Shown piece after piece: positions 53,480 to 61,791 of a stretch of DNA of 64,000 nt (the stretch's first letter is position 1; each line of letters starts with the position of its first letter). The DNA is from Pseudoflavonifractor capillosus (GTDB lineage: Bacteria; Bacillota; Clostridia; Oscillospirales; Oscillospiraceae). The stretch lies in NCBI RefSeq assembly GCF_016899775.1, contig NZ_JACJJE010000005.1:48141-112140 (forward strand), read 5' to 3'. The notes beneath the pieces were generated by a model. That model worked only from the letters and a program-made list of their open reading frames with translations. It was not told the DNA's origin and did not search any database. A program made the translations under genes and the position numbers.

Positions 53480-53811
53480 AGCAAGAGGTCTATAAGCTGG
53501 AGATTTTCCTCCCGGAGAGCCACTTTGACGCGGTGCGGGAGGCTCTGTGGTCGGTGGACGCCGGGCACATCGGGGCCTACGACCGCTGTATGTCCTGGAG
53601 CCGGGTGCACAGCTGCTGGCGGCCTCTGGAGGGGACGGACCCCTTCCTGGGCACGCCGGGGGAGGTGTGCCAGGCGGAGGAGCTGAAAATCGAGGTCTGC
53701 TGCCGGGGGGAGCGGCTTTGTGAGACCTTGGCCGCTATCCGGGCGGCCCACCCCTATGAGGAGCCGGTGATCAATGTGATCCCCCTGGCGGCCACCGGTC
53801 TGGAGGAGTAG
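53476..53811 (+). CDS. YqfO-like small protein (NIF3-associated domain)
   Basis: A 111-residue protein resembling the CutA/PII-like insert domain of NIF3/YqfO: YKLEIFLPESHFDAVREAL, RVHSCWRPLEGTDPFLGTPG and AAIRAAHPYEEPVINVIPL. GTG 53476 overlaps the addB stop by 4 bases. Stand-alone versions exist in Firmicutes. Function is not known. Confidence 0.85.
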   Translation: MKQEVYKLEIFLPESHFDAVREALWSVDAGHIGAYDRCMSWSRVHSCWRPLEGTDPFLGTPGEVCQAEELKIEVCCRGERLCETLAAIRAAHPYEEPVINVIPLAATGLEE

Positions 53812-53812
53812 C

Positions 53813-54490
53813 ATGGACATTACCTTAAACTATGTGGAGACGGGAGAGGGGTTCCCCCTGGTGCTTCTCCACGGCAACGGGGAGGACCACACCTACTTCA
53901 AGCGGCAGATGGAGCCCTTTTCCCCAAAATACCGGGTGATCGCCCTGGACACCCGGGGCCACGGGAAAAGCCCCCGGGGGAGCGCGCCCTTTACCCTGGA
54001 CCAGTTTGCCGAGGATTTGAAGGAGTTTCTGGACCAGCGGGGGATCGCCAAATGCCACCTGCTGGGGTTCTCCGACGGGGGGAACATTGCCCTGCTGTTT
54101 GCCCTGAAGTACCCCCAGTACGTGGAGAAGCTGGTGCTGAACGGAGCCAATCTGCGCCCCTCGGGGGTGAAACTGTCCACCCAGATTCCCATTGTGGCGG
54201 GGTGGTGTGCCTGTGGGGTGTGCGGCCTGTTCAGCAGGCAGGCGAAGAGCAATTGGGAGATGCTCAATCTCATGGTGACCCAGCCCCATATCAAACCCCA
54301 GGATCTGGAGAGGCTGACCATACCCACTCTGGTTGTCGCCGGGGAGAGAGACATGATCCGGGAGAAGCATACCCGCCTCATCGCCGCCGCCCTTCCCAAC
54401 AGTAAGCTGGTCATCCTGCCGGGGGACCACTTTGTGGCCCGGCGGAATTGGGAGCAGTTCAATCCGGTGGTGCTGGAGTTTTTGGAATAA
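53813..54490 (+). CDS. Alpha/beta hydrolase
   Basis: A 225-residue serine hydrolase. Oxyanion HGNGED near the start, nucleophile in LGFSDGGN, acid GERDMI and catalytic His GDHFVAR complete the triad. Substrate cannot be told. It follows the preceding gene by one base and is probably part of the addB transcript. Beyond its stop the composite repeat D begins. Confidence 0.88.
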   Translation: MDITLNYVETGEGFPLVLLHGNGEDHTYFKRQMEPFSPKYRVIALDTRGHGKSPRGSAPFTLDQFAEDLKEFLDQRGIAKCHLLGFSDGGNIALLFALKYPQYVEKLVLNGANLRPSGVKLSTQIPIVAGWCACGVCGLFSRQAKSNWEMLNLMVTQPHIKPQDLERLTIPTLVVAGERDMIREKHTRLIAAALPNSKLVILPGDHFVARRNWEQFNPVVLEFLE

Positions 54491-55560
54491 TTTTACGGGG
54501 GAGTTCCGCCGCCCCGGCGGCGGGTTCCTTTTCCGCGTGGAAAAGGAACCAAAAGACGCCAGGGGGAGCCACAAATCGAATGTGGCTTCGCCCCATCCGA
54601 TACGCTGGCTCCCCCCGGACCCCCATTTTACGAGAGCGACAATTAAGGAGATATTCCGTTATCGCAAAGGCGCGGGTGGCTCAGCTGAATGGTTTCCGTA
54701 CTATTACCGCTGCCGCTAAGGTTCCGGTAACCTTTGGGAAGTACTCCTACTGGTTGGAAGCGCGCCTTTTGAGCCGGTGGGGCTCAAGTGCGGATTAGGG
54801 GGACGGCGGGAGCGGAGACGTTTCCGGATTCCCGTAGGGGCGGCACACCGGGCCGCCCGCGGTATCCAGGTTTCACACACATTCTTGCAGCCACGTAGGG
54901 GCGACCCTCGCGGTCGCCTGTCCATGGGTGGGGGCGGCGCGTCCGGGAGGCCGCGCCCTACAGGCATCCGAATTCTAGGGAAACGGGCGGCCACATGGGG
55001 CCGCCCCTACGATGTATATAGAAACGGTTTCGTTTTTTCCGTAGGGGCCGGTCCCAGACCGGCCCGCCAGGATATGCACCGAGAGCGTTGGCTGAGTAAA
55101 GCCAGGCGCGGTTCTTGAACCGCAACGGTTACAATTTTTGCACACCCAGGGCCCAGTGGCCCGGCAGGAATTTAGACCGCCACTCAGATTTTGCGCGCCG
55201 GAAGCGCTGGAAAATCCAGCAAGTATGCGTCCCCCGTGATGGGGTCCGGGGAAAGCGGTCCTATGGACCTAGGCGGAGCGAAGCGGAGCCGTAGTCCATC
55301 GGCCGCGTCCCCGGCGGCGTTTTGGGTAATCTCTCTCGTACCTCCCGGCGAAGCCCAACGAAGTGGGTTCGCCGGGAAGAGGAGGAGCAAGGGAACGAGC
55401 GCAGTTTTCGCCACCAGGCGGAAACGGAGTCGAGTGGACTCAAGGTGAATTGGACCGAAGGGCCAAGAGAAGGTGGCCTGGGCCATTGCGACGACGAGCC
55501 GCCGCGGGCAAAGTCACTCGCTGCCCGCAGGCAGCGAAATCTCCACGTGAAAAAACAGAA
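54491..55560 (+). repeat. Composite intergenic repeat, copy D (both ends present)
   Basis: The largest copy, about 1.07 kb, no gene. Left end: GCCGCCCCGGCGGC then a 12-bp stem (54523-54534/54539-54550) and CAAAAGACGCC. Interior: a 9-bp pair AAAGGCGCG/CGCGCCTTT around 54665-54770, the palindrome near 54987-55010, the shared core (55145-55203), arms ATGGAC/GTCCAT (55263-55268/55294-55299), and a hairpin with arms 55344-55352/55368-55376. The right end has a half hairpin (AAAGTCACTCGCTGCC) near 55511-55540. Same orientation as pdxK. Confidence 0.8.
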
Positions 55561-55575
55561 AAGAAGGGTAACCCA

Positions 55576-56418
55576 ATGGAAAAGAGCAAAAACAGCAAAA
55601 ACATTTTAATCATCAACGACATGCCCGGCTACGGCAAGGTAGCCCTGGCCGCCATGCTGCCCATTTTGTCCAACTTCGGCCACAGCGTCTACAACCTGCC
55701 CACCGCCCTGGTGTCCAACACCCTGGACTACGGGAAGTTCACGATTTTGGACACCACCGAATACATGAAGAAATCCATTTCCGTTTGGAAGGACCTGGGT
55801 TTCTCCTTCGACTGCATCACCACCGGATTTCTGGCCTCGGCGGAGCAGGTGGACATCATCCGGGAGTTCATCGACAGCCAGCGGAAGGAGGACCTGCTGG
55901 TGATGACCGACCCCATCATGGCCGACGACGGCAAGCTCTACAACGGGGTGACGGAGGAGACGGTAGCCAACATGCGCCGCCTCATCGGGGTGGCCGACGT
56001 GATCGTCCCCAACCTCACGGAGGCCACCTTCCTCACCGGCCGGTATGTGGGGCAGGAGAGCCTGACCCAGGCGGAGGCCAAGGCCGTGGTGGACGGCCTG
56101 CTGTCCTTCGGTCCCCGGTCTGTGGTGGTGACCAGCGGCGTGGAGTCGGAGACGGGCAGCCACGTGGTGTGGGGCTACAACCACAAAAACGGCTCCTACT
56201 TCACCATCCCCTATGAGTTCATCAAGGTCCACTTCCCGGGCACCGGGGACATGTTCTCCGCCGTGCTGGTGGGGGAGCTTCTGAATGGAAAGCCCCTGGA
56301 GTCGGCGGTGCGCCGGGCCATGGACGTGCTGGAGACCCTGATCCTGCTGGAGCGGGATGAGAGCGAGAAGAACAAGGGCATCCGCATCGAGAAGTATTTG
56401 AGCGTATTGAACCGGTAA
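55576..56418 (+). CDS. pdxY: Pyridoxamine/pyridoxal kinase (PdxY-like)
   Basis: A 280-residue ribokinase-fold vitamin B6 kinase that makes PLP precursors with ATP. INDMPGYGKVALAAMLP and HSVYNLPTALVSNTL match the substrate site, and VTDPIMADDGKLYNG plus the signature FPGTGDMFSAVLVGEL hold the catalytic Asp. ATG 55576 follows AAGGGTA; the frame runs upstream into the repeat. PLP is needed by alanine racemase, also in this window. Confidence 0.92.
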   Translation: MEKSKNSKNILIINDMPGYGKVALAAMLPILSNFGHSVYNLPTALVSNTLDYGKFTILDTTEYMKKSISVWKDLGFSFDCITTGFLASAEQVDIIREFIDSQRKEDLLVMTDPIMADDGKLYNGVTEETVANMRRLIGVADVIVPNLTEATFLTGRYVGQESLTQAEAKAVVDGLLSFGPRSVVVTSGVESETGSHVVWGYNHKNGSYFTIPYEFIKVHFPGTGDMFSAVLVGELLNGKPLESAVRRAMDVLETLILLERDESEKNKGIRIEKYLSVLNR

Positions 56419-56442
56419 GCCAAGAGAGCAGGAGGAGACGAC

Positions 56443-57504
56443 ATGCCGCCCAAAGGAAAAGCCGATACCGCCGGCTATCAGCAGCTGAAAAAGGACCTGT
56501 CTGCACAGGCTCCGGGAAAACTCTATATCCTCCATGGGGAGGAGACCTATCTGCGGGACTACTGCTTGAACCAGCTCAAGGAGCTGATTTTGTCCGGGGG
56601 AATGGGGACCTTCAATTTCCATGAGATCCCCGCCAAGGAGATGTCCCCCCGCCGCCTGGAGGAGGCCCTGGACTGTCTGCCCATGATGGCCCAGCGCACC
56701 CTGGTCCAGGTGACCGACTTTGACCTGTTCAAGGCGGGGGAGAAGGACCGGGAGGCCTACGCCAAACTTTTTGCCGAGCTGCCCGACTACGTGTGCCTGG
56801 TGTTTCTCTACGATTTGATCCCCTACAAGGGGGATGCCCGCACCAAGCTGGCGGGGGCCATCAAGCAGAATGGAGTGGTGGTGAACTTTGCCCGTCAAGA
56901 GACCGGAGAGCTGGTGAAGTGGGTGCGCCGCCGGTTCCGGGCCCTGGGCAAGGACATCGACGGCAATCTGGCCTCGGAGCTCATATTCCTGTGCGGGGAC
57001 CTGATGACTAACCTGATCGGGGAGATTGAGAAGATCGGGGCCTACGCCAAGGGCGCGCAGATCACCCGGGCGGACATCGACGCGGTGGCCACCCCCCAGC
57101 TGGACACGGTGGTGTTCCGTATGACCGACGCCATCGGAGCGGGAAAATTCGACCAGGCGGCCCAGGTGCTGGGGGAGCTCTTCCAGATGCAGGAGCCCCC
57201 CATCAAGATCCTGTGGTCCCTGGGGCGGAACATGCGGCAGCTGTACTCCGCCCGCCTGGCCTTGGAGAAGGGGAGGGGGGCCTCCTATGTGGCCGACCTG
57301 TGGGGCCTGCGGTCCTTCCAGGCGGAGAAGATCTTCACCGCGGCCCGGCGGTTCTCCCTGCCTTGGTGCCGCCGGGCGGTGGTCCGATGCGGCGAGGCGG
57401 ACCTGGCCATGAAGTCCACCGGCCAGGACGGGCAGCAGCTGCTCACCAGCCTGCTGCTGGAGCTGTCCGCCCCCGCCCGGAAGCCCGCCCTGCCTAGGCG
57501 GTGA
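56443..57504 (+). CDS. holA: DNA polymerase III delta subunit HolA
   Basis: A 353-residue clamp-loader wrench subunit. KLYILHGEETYLRDYCLNQL is the family Walker-like start, with the domain-I and domain-III helices (ELIFLCGDLMTNLIGEIEKI, ARLALEKGRG) in the expected places. A single delta subunit loads the beta clamp on DNA. ATG 56443 follows AGGAGG, 24 bases after pdxY. Confidence 0.93.
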   Translation: MPPKGKADTAGYQQLKKDLSAQAPGKLYILHGEETYLRDYCLNQLKELILSGGMGTFNFHEIPAKEMSPRRLEEALDCLPMMAQRTLVQVTDFDLFKAGEKDREAYAKLFAELPDYVCLVFLYDLIPYKGDARTKLAGAIKQNGVVVNFARQETGELVKWVRRRFRALGKDIDGNLASELIFLCGDLMTNLIGEIEKIGAYAKGAQITRADIDAVATPQLDTVVFRMTDAIGAGKFDQAAQVLGELFQMQEPPIKILWSLGRNMRQLYSARLALEKGRGASYVADLWGLRSFQAEKIFTAARRFSLPWCRRAVVRCGEADLAMKSTGQDGQQLLTSLLLELSAPARKPALPRR

Positions 57505-57516
57505 GGGGGAGCGGAC

Positions 57517-58107
57517 ATGCTGAAAATACGAGAGGCCATCGCCGTGGAGGGGCGGTACGACAAAAACACCCTCTCCCAGGTGGTGGACACCCTGATTTTA
57601 GAGACCCACGGCTTTGGCATTTTTAAGGACCCGGAGCGGATGGCCCTTCTCCGCCGGGCGGCGGAGAAGCGGGGGCTCATTGTCCTCACCGACTCGGACG
57701 GGGCGGGCTTCGTCATCCGGAACCGCATCAAGAGCGCCATTCCGGGACAGTACCTGAAACACGCCTACATCCCCGACGTGTACGGCAAGGAGAAGCGCAA
57801 GCGCCAGCGGGGGAAAGAGGGCAAGCTGGGGGTGGAGGGCATGCCCCCCGCCGTGCTGGAGCAGGTGCTCCGCCGGGCGGGGGCCACCTTCCTGGACCAG
57901 GGGGAGGCGCGGGAGCAGGAGCCCCCCCTCACCAAGGCGGACCTGTTCGCCGCCGGCCTCACCGGCCGCCCGGACAGCGCCCAGCGGCGGCTGGCCCTCT
58001 TGAAGCGTCTGGAACTGCCCGAGCACATGACTGCCAACGCCCTGCTGGAGGTGCTCAACACCTGCTACACCCGGGAGGAGGCGTTACTTTTCTTGGAAGA
58101 AAAGTAA
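57517..58107 (+). CDS. rnmV: Ribonuclease M5 (5S rRNA maturation), TOPRIM
   Basis: A 196-residue TOPRIM nuclease that matures 5S rRNA. AIAVEGRYDKNTLS holds the catalytic Glu and LTDSDGAGFVIRNRI the DxD pair. The C-terminus EALLFLEEK and stop codon are encoded in a repeat hairpin (58083-58094/58097-58108), so the gene end was probably replaced when the repeat inserted. The usual neighbour ksgA is absent. Start ATG follows GGGGGAG. Confidence 0.92.
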   Translation: MLKIREAIAVEGRYDKNTLSQVVDTLILETHGFGIFKDPERMALLRRAAEKRGLIVLTDSDGAGFVIRNRIKSAIPGQYLKHAYIPDVYGKEKRKRQRGKEGKLGVEGMPPAVLEQVLRRAGATFLDQGEAREQEPPLTKADLFAAGLTGRPDSAQRRLALLKRLELPEHMTANALLEVLNTCYTREEALLFLEEK

Positions 58108-58720
58108 CCAAAAGAACTTTGTGCGAAACTGCGTTTCGCTGCCTGATTTTTCCAGCCGCCCCCTTCAAAGAAATGATGATTCTCACCATCAAGGGAGTTG
58201 GCTCCCAAGGGGAAGGAACGGGCGGGTGAGGACACCCGCCCCTACGGCGGATCCGGAAGCTGTCCCTTCTTTCGTAGGGGCCGGTCCCAGACCGGCCCGC
58301 CGATGACGGACCAGCTATCACCTGCTCGGCCAGGCTAGGCGCAGCCGTGGAATTGCAGCCGCCGCAATTTTCCATCCGGCCAGGGCCCAGTGGCCCGGCG
58401 GGAATTGAGACCAACCACTCAGATTTTGCGCGCCGGAAATGCTGCAAAATCCAGCAGGTACGCGTCCCCCGTAATGGGGGACCGGGGGGTAAGGCGAATA
58501 TGGACACGAAGTGTCCATCCTGAGCCGTCCCCCGGCGATCCTTTGGGTACTTTCCCATCGCTGGGAAAGTACCTCGCCCCGCAGGGCGAAACCCTCCTGC
58601 AACAGACGAAAGGGCTCTATCACTGCCCCCTCATCCGCCCCCTTCGGGGGCACCTTCCCCCCAGGGGGAAGGCTTAAAAAGAGCAGGCGGCGAAATCCCC
58701 CTCACAGATCCAAACCAACC
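58108..58720 (+). repeat. Composite intergenic repeat, copy E (both ends present)
   Basis: Starts with the hairpin inside the rnmV end, followed by CAAAAGAACTTTGTGCG. Interior: the core (58380-58438) and arms ATGGACAC/GTGTCCAT (58500-58507/58511-58518). The right-end hairpin (58546-58557/58562-58573) is followed by TCGCCCCGCAGGGCGAAA, then a CCCCCAGGGGG stretch to about 58670. No gene between 58108 and 58841. Orientation matches the next gene. Confidence 0.8.
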
Positions 58721-58841
58721 TCAACCCCTTGTCCCCCAACGCTTTCACCCCCATGTAAACCCACGGTTAGCAAAACCAAAACCGCCGGATGGTGGCGGGC
58801 GGACCGCCCGTCTGCTAGGCTGACAGGGAGGAGATGATACC

Positions 58842-60137
58842 ATGACCACCGGACAAAAGATCGCCGCCAGGCGGAAAGAGCTGGAGCTCTCCCAGGAGGC
58901 CCTGGGGGACAAGCTGGGAGTGTCCCGGCAGACGGTTTACAAGTGGGAAAATGATATATCCCTGCCCGACATCGACAAGCTGGTGGCTCTGAGCCGCCTC
59001 TTTCAGGTGCCCGTGGGCTGGCTGCTGGGGGTGGAGGAGGAGCCGGAGCCCCAGAGCGTGGACTTCTCCCCGGAGCAGCTGAGGCTGCTGGAGGAGATTT
59101 TGGGCCGCTATCAGCGCGCCGAGCCGGAGGAGCTCACCGAGGGCCAGCGGAAGCAGGTGGAGGAGCTGGTGGGGCGGCCCCCCAAGAAGCGCCGCTGGTG
59201 GCCCTGGGCTGCGGCGGGTCTGGCGGCTCTGGTGATTGCCGTGGGCGGTGTGACGCTCTTTCAGCGCCTGGATCAGATGGACCGGCGATATTACGAGCTG
59301 GCCAATTCGGTGGGGAATGTCACATCCTCGGTGAACCGCCAGATCGGCTCCATCACCGACCGGGTGGAAGATGTGCTGAAGGCCCAGAACAGCCTCGCCG
59401 CCGACTACGGCACCCAGCTGCGCTCCGCCGACCTTGCCTCCAACACAGTCACCTTCTCCCTGCGGGCGGTGCCCAAGACCTATACCCCCGGAATGTCGGT
59501 GATTTTCCTGGCGGACAACGGGGAGGAGACCCTGGAGTTTCCCGCCCAGGAGGAGGAGAGCGGTGCGTTTACCGGGGAGGCCACCTGTCCTCTCACGGAT
59601 GTGATTGCCCTCTCCGCTGTCTTTATCGCCGGGGATACCCGGCAGACCCAGCTGCTGGATCAGTACGAAAATCTATACCAGAACAGCTTCCCCTCGGTGG
59701 GCATCCGCTACCTGGAGTTCGCGCTGATGACCCTTCCCCAGTCCCTGGAGGGGACGGTGGAGATACCAGAGAGCTTTGGACTGGTGGTGGAGGAAAACAG
59801 TTCGGAGGCTTCCAAAGTCAACAATACGGTGGGACGGAGCTGGGTCAAGACAGTACGTATGGGGCTGTTCCAAAACCAAAAACTGGTGGCGTGGATGGAG
59901 CGCTGCGAGAAGCCGGAGAGCTGGGACGCTGAGGAGGGAGGCCGGTGTTTCCGTCTGGACCCTCAGGAGGTGGAACTGGAGGAGGGGGATACCCTGTGCT
60001 TTGCCGCTCAGGTCACCGACCAGTACGGTCGGAGCTTTATGGTGGTGTCCTACCCGGATCTGCATGTGGTGGATGGGGAGTGGAGCACAGGCGGTTCCTA
60101 CTCCTCCGACCCGGCGCACTGGGACTTTACCACCTAA
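58842..60137 (+). CDS. Second membrane-anchored XRE regulator with outer domain
   Basis: A 431-residue protein. Residues 5-60 are an XRE helix-turn-helix (QEALGDKLGVSRQTVYKWE). Residues about 124-140 form one membrane helix (WAAAGLAALVIAVGGVTLF), then a coiled coil (RITDRVEDVL-type) and an outer region of two beta domains. Compared with the protein at 4051 the outer part is longer, but HTH, helix and coiled coil align in order, so they are two members of one design. Start ATG after GGGAGGAG. Ligand unknown. Confidence 0.8.
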   Translation: MTTGQKIAARRKELELSQEALGDKLGVSRQTVYKWENDISLPDIDKLVALSRLFQVPVGWLLGVEEEPEPQSVDFSPEQLRLLEEILGRYQRAEPEELTEGQRKQVEELVGRPPKKRRWWPWAAAGLAALVIAVGGVTLFQRLDQMDRRYYELANSVGNVTSSVNRQIGSITDRVEDVLKAQNSLAADYGTQLRSADLASNTVTFSLRAVPKTYTPGMSVIFLADNGEETLEFPAQEEESGAFTGEATCPLTDVIALSAVFIAGDTRQTQLLDQYENLYQNSFPSVGIRYLEFALMTLPQSLEGTVEIPESFGLVVEENSSEASKVNNTVGRSWVKTVRMGLFQNQKLVAWMERCEKPESWDAEEGGRCFRLDPQEVELEEGDTLCFAAQVTDQYGRSFMVVSYPDLHVVDGEWSTGGSYSSDPAHWDFTT

Positions 60138-60154
60138 ACCAGATAGAGTTGGAC

Positions 60155-60195
60155 GGGGCCGGCCGCGGCAGAAATGAAGTGCCGCCGCCGGCCCC
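60155..60195 (+). terminator. GC-rich hairpin after the regulator
   Basis: GGGGCCGGC (60155-60163) with GCCGGCCCC (60187-60195), no T tract. Low certainty as a terminator. Confidence 0.4.
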
Positions 60196-60265
60196 CTCTG
60201 TCTGCCGGGATGGTCACCGGCCGCCGCCGCGGGCATAGCATGGAGGGAGGAGAGGGGGAGATACC

Positions 60266-60778
60266 TTGCCCGAGTTGATTCCATACGACCGCCAGGCGGC
60301 GGTGCGCTACGCCCACCAGTGGGCTTTCAGCCGCAATCCCAGGTATTTTGACTTTGAGACCATCGGGGGCGACTGTACCAACTTCGCCTCCCAGTGCCTG
60401 TACCAGGGCAGCGGGGTGATGAATTTCACCCCGGATTTCGGCTGGTACTACATTGACGCGGGGCATAAAGCCCCCGCCTGGACGGGAGTGCCCTACTTTT
60501 ATAACTTTATGACCCGGCAGGAGGCGTCCCAGGGGCCGGTGGGGGTGGCGGCCTCCCCGGATATGCTGCTGCCCGGGGATTTTGTGCAGCTCCGGTTTGC
60601 TTACGACACGTTCGGCCACACCCCCATCATTGTGGAGGTGGGGGATCCGCCCACTCTGGATAACATCCTGGTGGCCGCCCACAGCCAGGACGCGGACTTC
60701 CGCCCCCTGAGCACTTACTACTTTCAGGAGATCCGGTTTCTCCACATCCTGGGCGCCCGGCCCCCGGCGGCGGGATAG
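60266..60778 (+). CDS. Amidase-domain protein (PF12671-like)
   Basis: A 170-residue protein with the Amidase_6 pattern: YDRQAAVRYAHQWAFSRNP then GGDCTNFASQCLYQG with a catalytic-type Cys, and later His in FGHTPIIVEV and Asn/Asp. Such domains occur in spore and cell-wall enzymes acting on peptide bonds. There is no signal peptide, unlike most relatives, so it may be cytoplasmic or released later, for example in the mother cell. Start is TTG 60266 with GGGGGAG upstream. Confidence 0.75.
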   Translation: MPELIPYDRQAAVRYAHQWAFSRNPRYFDFETIGGDCTNFASQCLYQGSGVMNFTPDFGWYYIDAGHKAPAWTGVPYFYNFMTRQEASQGPVGVAASPDMLLPGDFVQLRFAYDTFGHTPIIVEVGDPPTLDNILVAAHSQDADFRPLSTYYFQEIRFLHILGARPPAAG

Positions 60779-60790
60779 CCCGCTGTGTCC

Positions 60791-60826
60791 GCCGCCCGGC
60801 TTCCATTTGAGCCGGGCGGCCTTTCT
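60791..60826 (+). terminator. Terminator of the amidase-domain gene
   Basis: GCCGCCCGGC (60791-60800) with GCCGGGCGGC (60811-60820), then CTTTCT. Confidence 0.65.
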
Positions 60827-60838
60827 CGCGGCCCATCC

Positions 60839-60867
60839 TTGCATCCGAAGGAAAAATCAGGTATAGT
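60839..60867 (+). promoter_or_regulatory. Sigma-A promoter of the second hydrolase
   Basis: TTGCAT (60839-60844), 17 bases, TATAGT (60862-60867). Confidence 0.7.
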
Positions 60868-60928
60868 GGGACCAGAGACAAGCCGGGTCCGGGCTGATGC
60901 CGGCAAATGACAAGGGGAGGCGGCGCGG

Positions 60929-61693
60929 ATGTCATATTTCACCTATCAGGGGAAAGAGCTCTTCTACCAGGAGGCGGGCCAAGGGGAGCCCTGCCTGTTC
61001 CTCCACGGAAACACCGCCTCCTCCCGGATGTTTACCTTTCTTCTGCCCCTGTATACCCAGCACTTCCGGGTAATTTTGCTGGACTTTCTAGGGAATGGAA
61101 AGTCCCAGCGGGTGGACGCCTTCCCGGAGGAGCTGTGGATCGACCAGGGCCGTCAGGCGGCGGCGCTGTGCCGGCACCTGACCTGTGGAAAGGTAAATCT
61201 GGTGGGGACCAGCGGGGGCGCGTACGCCGCCATCAACGCCGCGCTGGAGGCCCCGGAGCTGTTTGGCCGGGTGGTGGCGGACAGCTTTGACGGGAGCACT
61301 CTGCCCCAGGGCTTCGGGGACGGAATCCTCCGGGAGCGGCAGGCCGCCAAGGGGGACGAGCAGGCCCGGGGGTTTTATGAGTGGTGCCAGGGGGAGGACT
61401 GGGAGACGGTGGTGGACCTGGACACCCAGGCCCTGGTGAACTATGAGCGAAAGGGCGTCCGCCTGTTCCACCGCCCCATTGAGGCCATCCAGGTCCCTCT
61501 GCTCATCACGGTCAGCCGGGCGGACCAGATGCTGTCCAACGATATGGAGGGGGAGTGCAGGCGGCTGTGCGGCTTAAACCCAAACATCCGCTATAAACTG
61601 TACGAGACCGGCGAGCATCCGCTCATCCTGTCCCGGGCGGAGGAACTGGCCCGGGATGTCCGGGCGTTTCTGGTTCCGGACGGGGTAACATAG
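60929..61693 (+). CDS. Alpha/beta hydrolase
   Basis: A 254-residue serine hydrolase: oxyanion motif LHGNTASS, nucleophile VGTSGGAY, acid SRADQM and His GEHPLI near the C-terminus. It differs from the hydrolase at 53813 in length and motifs, so it is not a recent copy. It has its own promoter. Substrate unknown. Start ATG with AGGGGAGG upstream. Confidence 0.88.
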   Translation: MSYFTYQGKELFYQEAGQGEPCLFLHGNTASSRMFTFLLPLYTQHFRVILLDFLGNGKSQRVDAFPEELWIDQGRQAAALCRHLTCGKVNLVGTSGGAYAAINAALEAPELFGRVVADSFDGSTLPQGFGDGILRERQAAKGDEQARGFYEWCQGEDWETVVDLDTQALVNYERKGVRLFHRPIEAIQVPLLITVSRADQMLSNDMEGECRRLCGLNPNIRYKLYETGEHPLILSRAEELARDVRAFLVPDGVT

Positions 61694-61731
61694 ATCGCCC
61701 CAGGAGCCTTGGAGTGTTTCCTAAAAGCTGA

Positions 61732-61756
61732 GGGCCGCCGGCTTTGCCGGCGGCCC
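61732..61756. terminator. Hairpin between convergent genes
   Basis: GGGCCGCCGGC (61732-61742) with GCCGGCGGCCC (61746-61756), loop TTT; no T tract. Confidence 0.4.
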
Positions 61757-61791
61757 CGTTCATGCGCGTCAAAACGGTGGATCTGGCGGAC

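Noticed and set aside
54448..54798. Frames in copy D including VAQLNGFRTITAAAK
   Set aside because: No ribosome site, and the DNA there is better explained by paired segments.
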